Of a stretch of DNA of 64,000 bases, positions 63,518 to 64,000 are shown piece by piece. The DNA comes from Dyella silvae (lineage in GTDB: Bacteria > Pseudomonadota > Gammaproteobacteria > Xanthomonadales > Rhodanobacteraceae). The notes beneath the pieces were generated by a model. That model saw only the letters and a program-made list of their open reading frames with translations, was not told the DNA's origin and searched no databases. The stretch is taken from NCBI RefSeq assembly GCF_026421305.1, contig NZ_JAPJBQ010000003.1:434001-498000 (forward strand), in the 5' to 3' direction. The position numbers and the translations under genes are program-made. Position 1 is the stretch's first letter. Every line of letters begins with the position of its first letter.

Positions 63518-64000
63518 ATGGCTTTGGCCGACCGCCTTGAATCGGCCTGGTACGGTACCGGTCATGCCCCTTGGTGGACCGGGCCGCTGGCGGCGCTGAA
63601 CGGCGCGTTGACCCGTCTGCGACGCGGGCTGTATCGGCTCGGCGTACTGCGCAGCACGCGCCTTGCCGTGCCGGTGGTGGTCATCGGTAACCTTACTGTC
63701 GGTGGTACCGGCAAAACGCCCGTGACCATCGCCGTCGCCGAAGCGCTGCGCCGTCGCGGGTACACGCCCGGTGTCGTGAGTCGTGGCTATGGCGGCACCC
63801 AGAAAACGCCGGTACTCCTTGGGGCAGCACCCGACCCCGCCGTCGTGGGTGATGAGCCATGCCTGATCCGGGCCAGTGGCGTGGCGGTGGCTGTCGGCCG
63901 CGATCGTCCTGCCGCGGCGAAGCTGCTGATCGAGGCTGGCTGCGATGTAGTGATCGCCGACGACGGTTTGCAGCACTACGCCCTCGCTCGGGATGTGGAA
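63518..64000 (+). CDS. lpxK: Tetraacyldisaccharide 4'-kinase LpxK, cut by window edge
   Basis: The first 161 residues of LpxK, which phosphorylates the lipid A disaccharide at the 4' position. P-loop-like VVIGNLTVGGTGKTPV (about 51-66), PGVVSRGYGG and ADDGLQHY are diagnostic. ATG at 63518 opens a frame that stays open to the edge. Typical msbA-lpxK pair. Confidence 0.95.
   Translation, partial: MALADRLESAWYGTGHAPWWTGPLAALNGALTRLRRGLYRLGVLRSTRLAVPVVVIGNLTVGGTGKTPVTIAVAEALRRRGYTPGVVSRGYGGTQKTPVLLGAAPDPAVVGDEPCLIRASGVAVAVGRDRPAAAKLLIEAGCDVVIADDGLQHYALARDVE

Overview
The window is a high-GC chromosomal segment. Its gene content points to a gammaproteobacterium of the Xanthomonadales/Lysobacterales, most likely Rhodanobacteraceae (Dyella, Rhodanobacter or Luteibacter type). 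Supporting features are a MetX-like acyltransferase fused to a complete ccm operon, a bacterial kynurenine monooxygenase, phaB-phaR, an sdh operon with three assembly factors, and the REP-like and nested inverted repeats typical of that group. The genus is an inference from gene content; no database search was run.

Layout. 1-8 kb: the 5' part of a 7TM-DISM diguanylate cyclase, an FMN reductase, polyphosphate kinase, an AraC regulator divergent from a fosmidomycin-type exporter, then a 1-kb non-coding island of nested inverted repeats. 8-13.5 kb: murB, pyrD, a methyltransferase, an SDR and a small membrane protein on the minus strand, then an ALDH7-type dehydrogenase and tRNA-Arg(CCT). 14-23 kb: an RcsB-like response regulator, a 982-residue autotransporter, a Mut7-C protein and a tandem pair of DUF1254/DUF1214 secreted proteins.

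23.16-30.51 kb: a 7.3-kb integrated element bounded by a perfect 24-bp direct repeat of the 3' end of tRNA-Leu(CAA). It carries a tyrosine integrase next to attL, a leftward operon of five small unknown genes, a control region with a phased GGAAC array, a palindrome and a duplicated 100-bp module, a serine recombinase, a secreted Gln-rich protein and a coiled-coil/zinc-ribbon protein. No capsid, packaging, conjugation or clear replication gene is seen. This is the least explained part of the window and the best candidate for an undescribed system.

30.6-39.2 kb: ccmABCDEFGHI, a MetX-like (probably serine/homoserine O-acyltransferase) gene and a cysteine dioxygenase read leftward as one unit, mostly with ATGA overlaps; a REP doublet lies inside the 5' end of ccmH. 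39.3-42.7 kb: kmo with a DUF3293 gene, then phaB and phaR. 42.9-47.7 kb: a MarR-controlled EmrAB/OprM-type tripartite efflux operon with a clear inverted-repeat operator. 47.7-51.4 kb: a TatD nuclease, two glycine-zipper lipoproteins, a SleB-type cell wall hydrolase and YgfZ.

51.5-64 kb (all plus strand): sdhAF4-like (DUF1674), sdhCDAB, sdhE and ygfX (respiratory complex II and its maturation), then lolC/E-lolD (lipoprotein export), comEC (DNA uptake), an ExbB/ExbD pair, msbA and the start of lpxK (lipid A synthesis and flipping). The last block is an envelope-biogenesis cluster.
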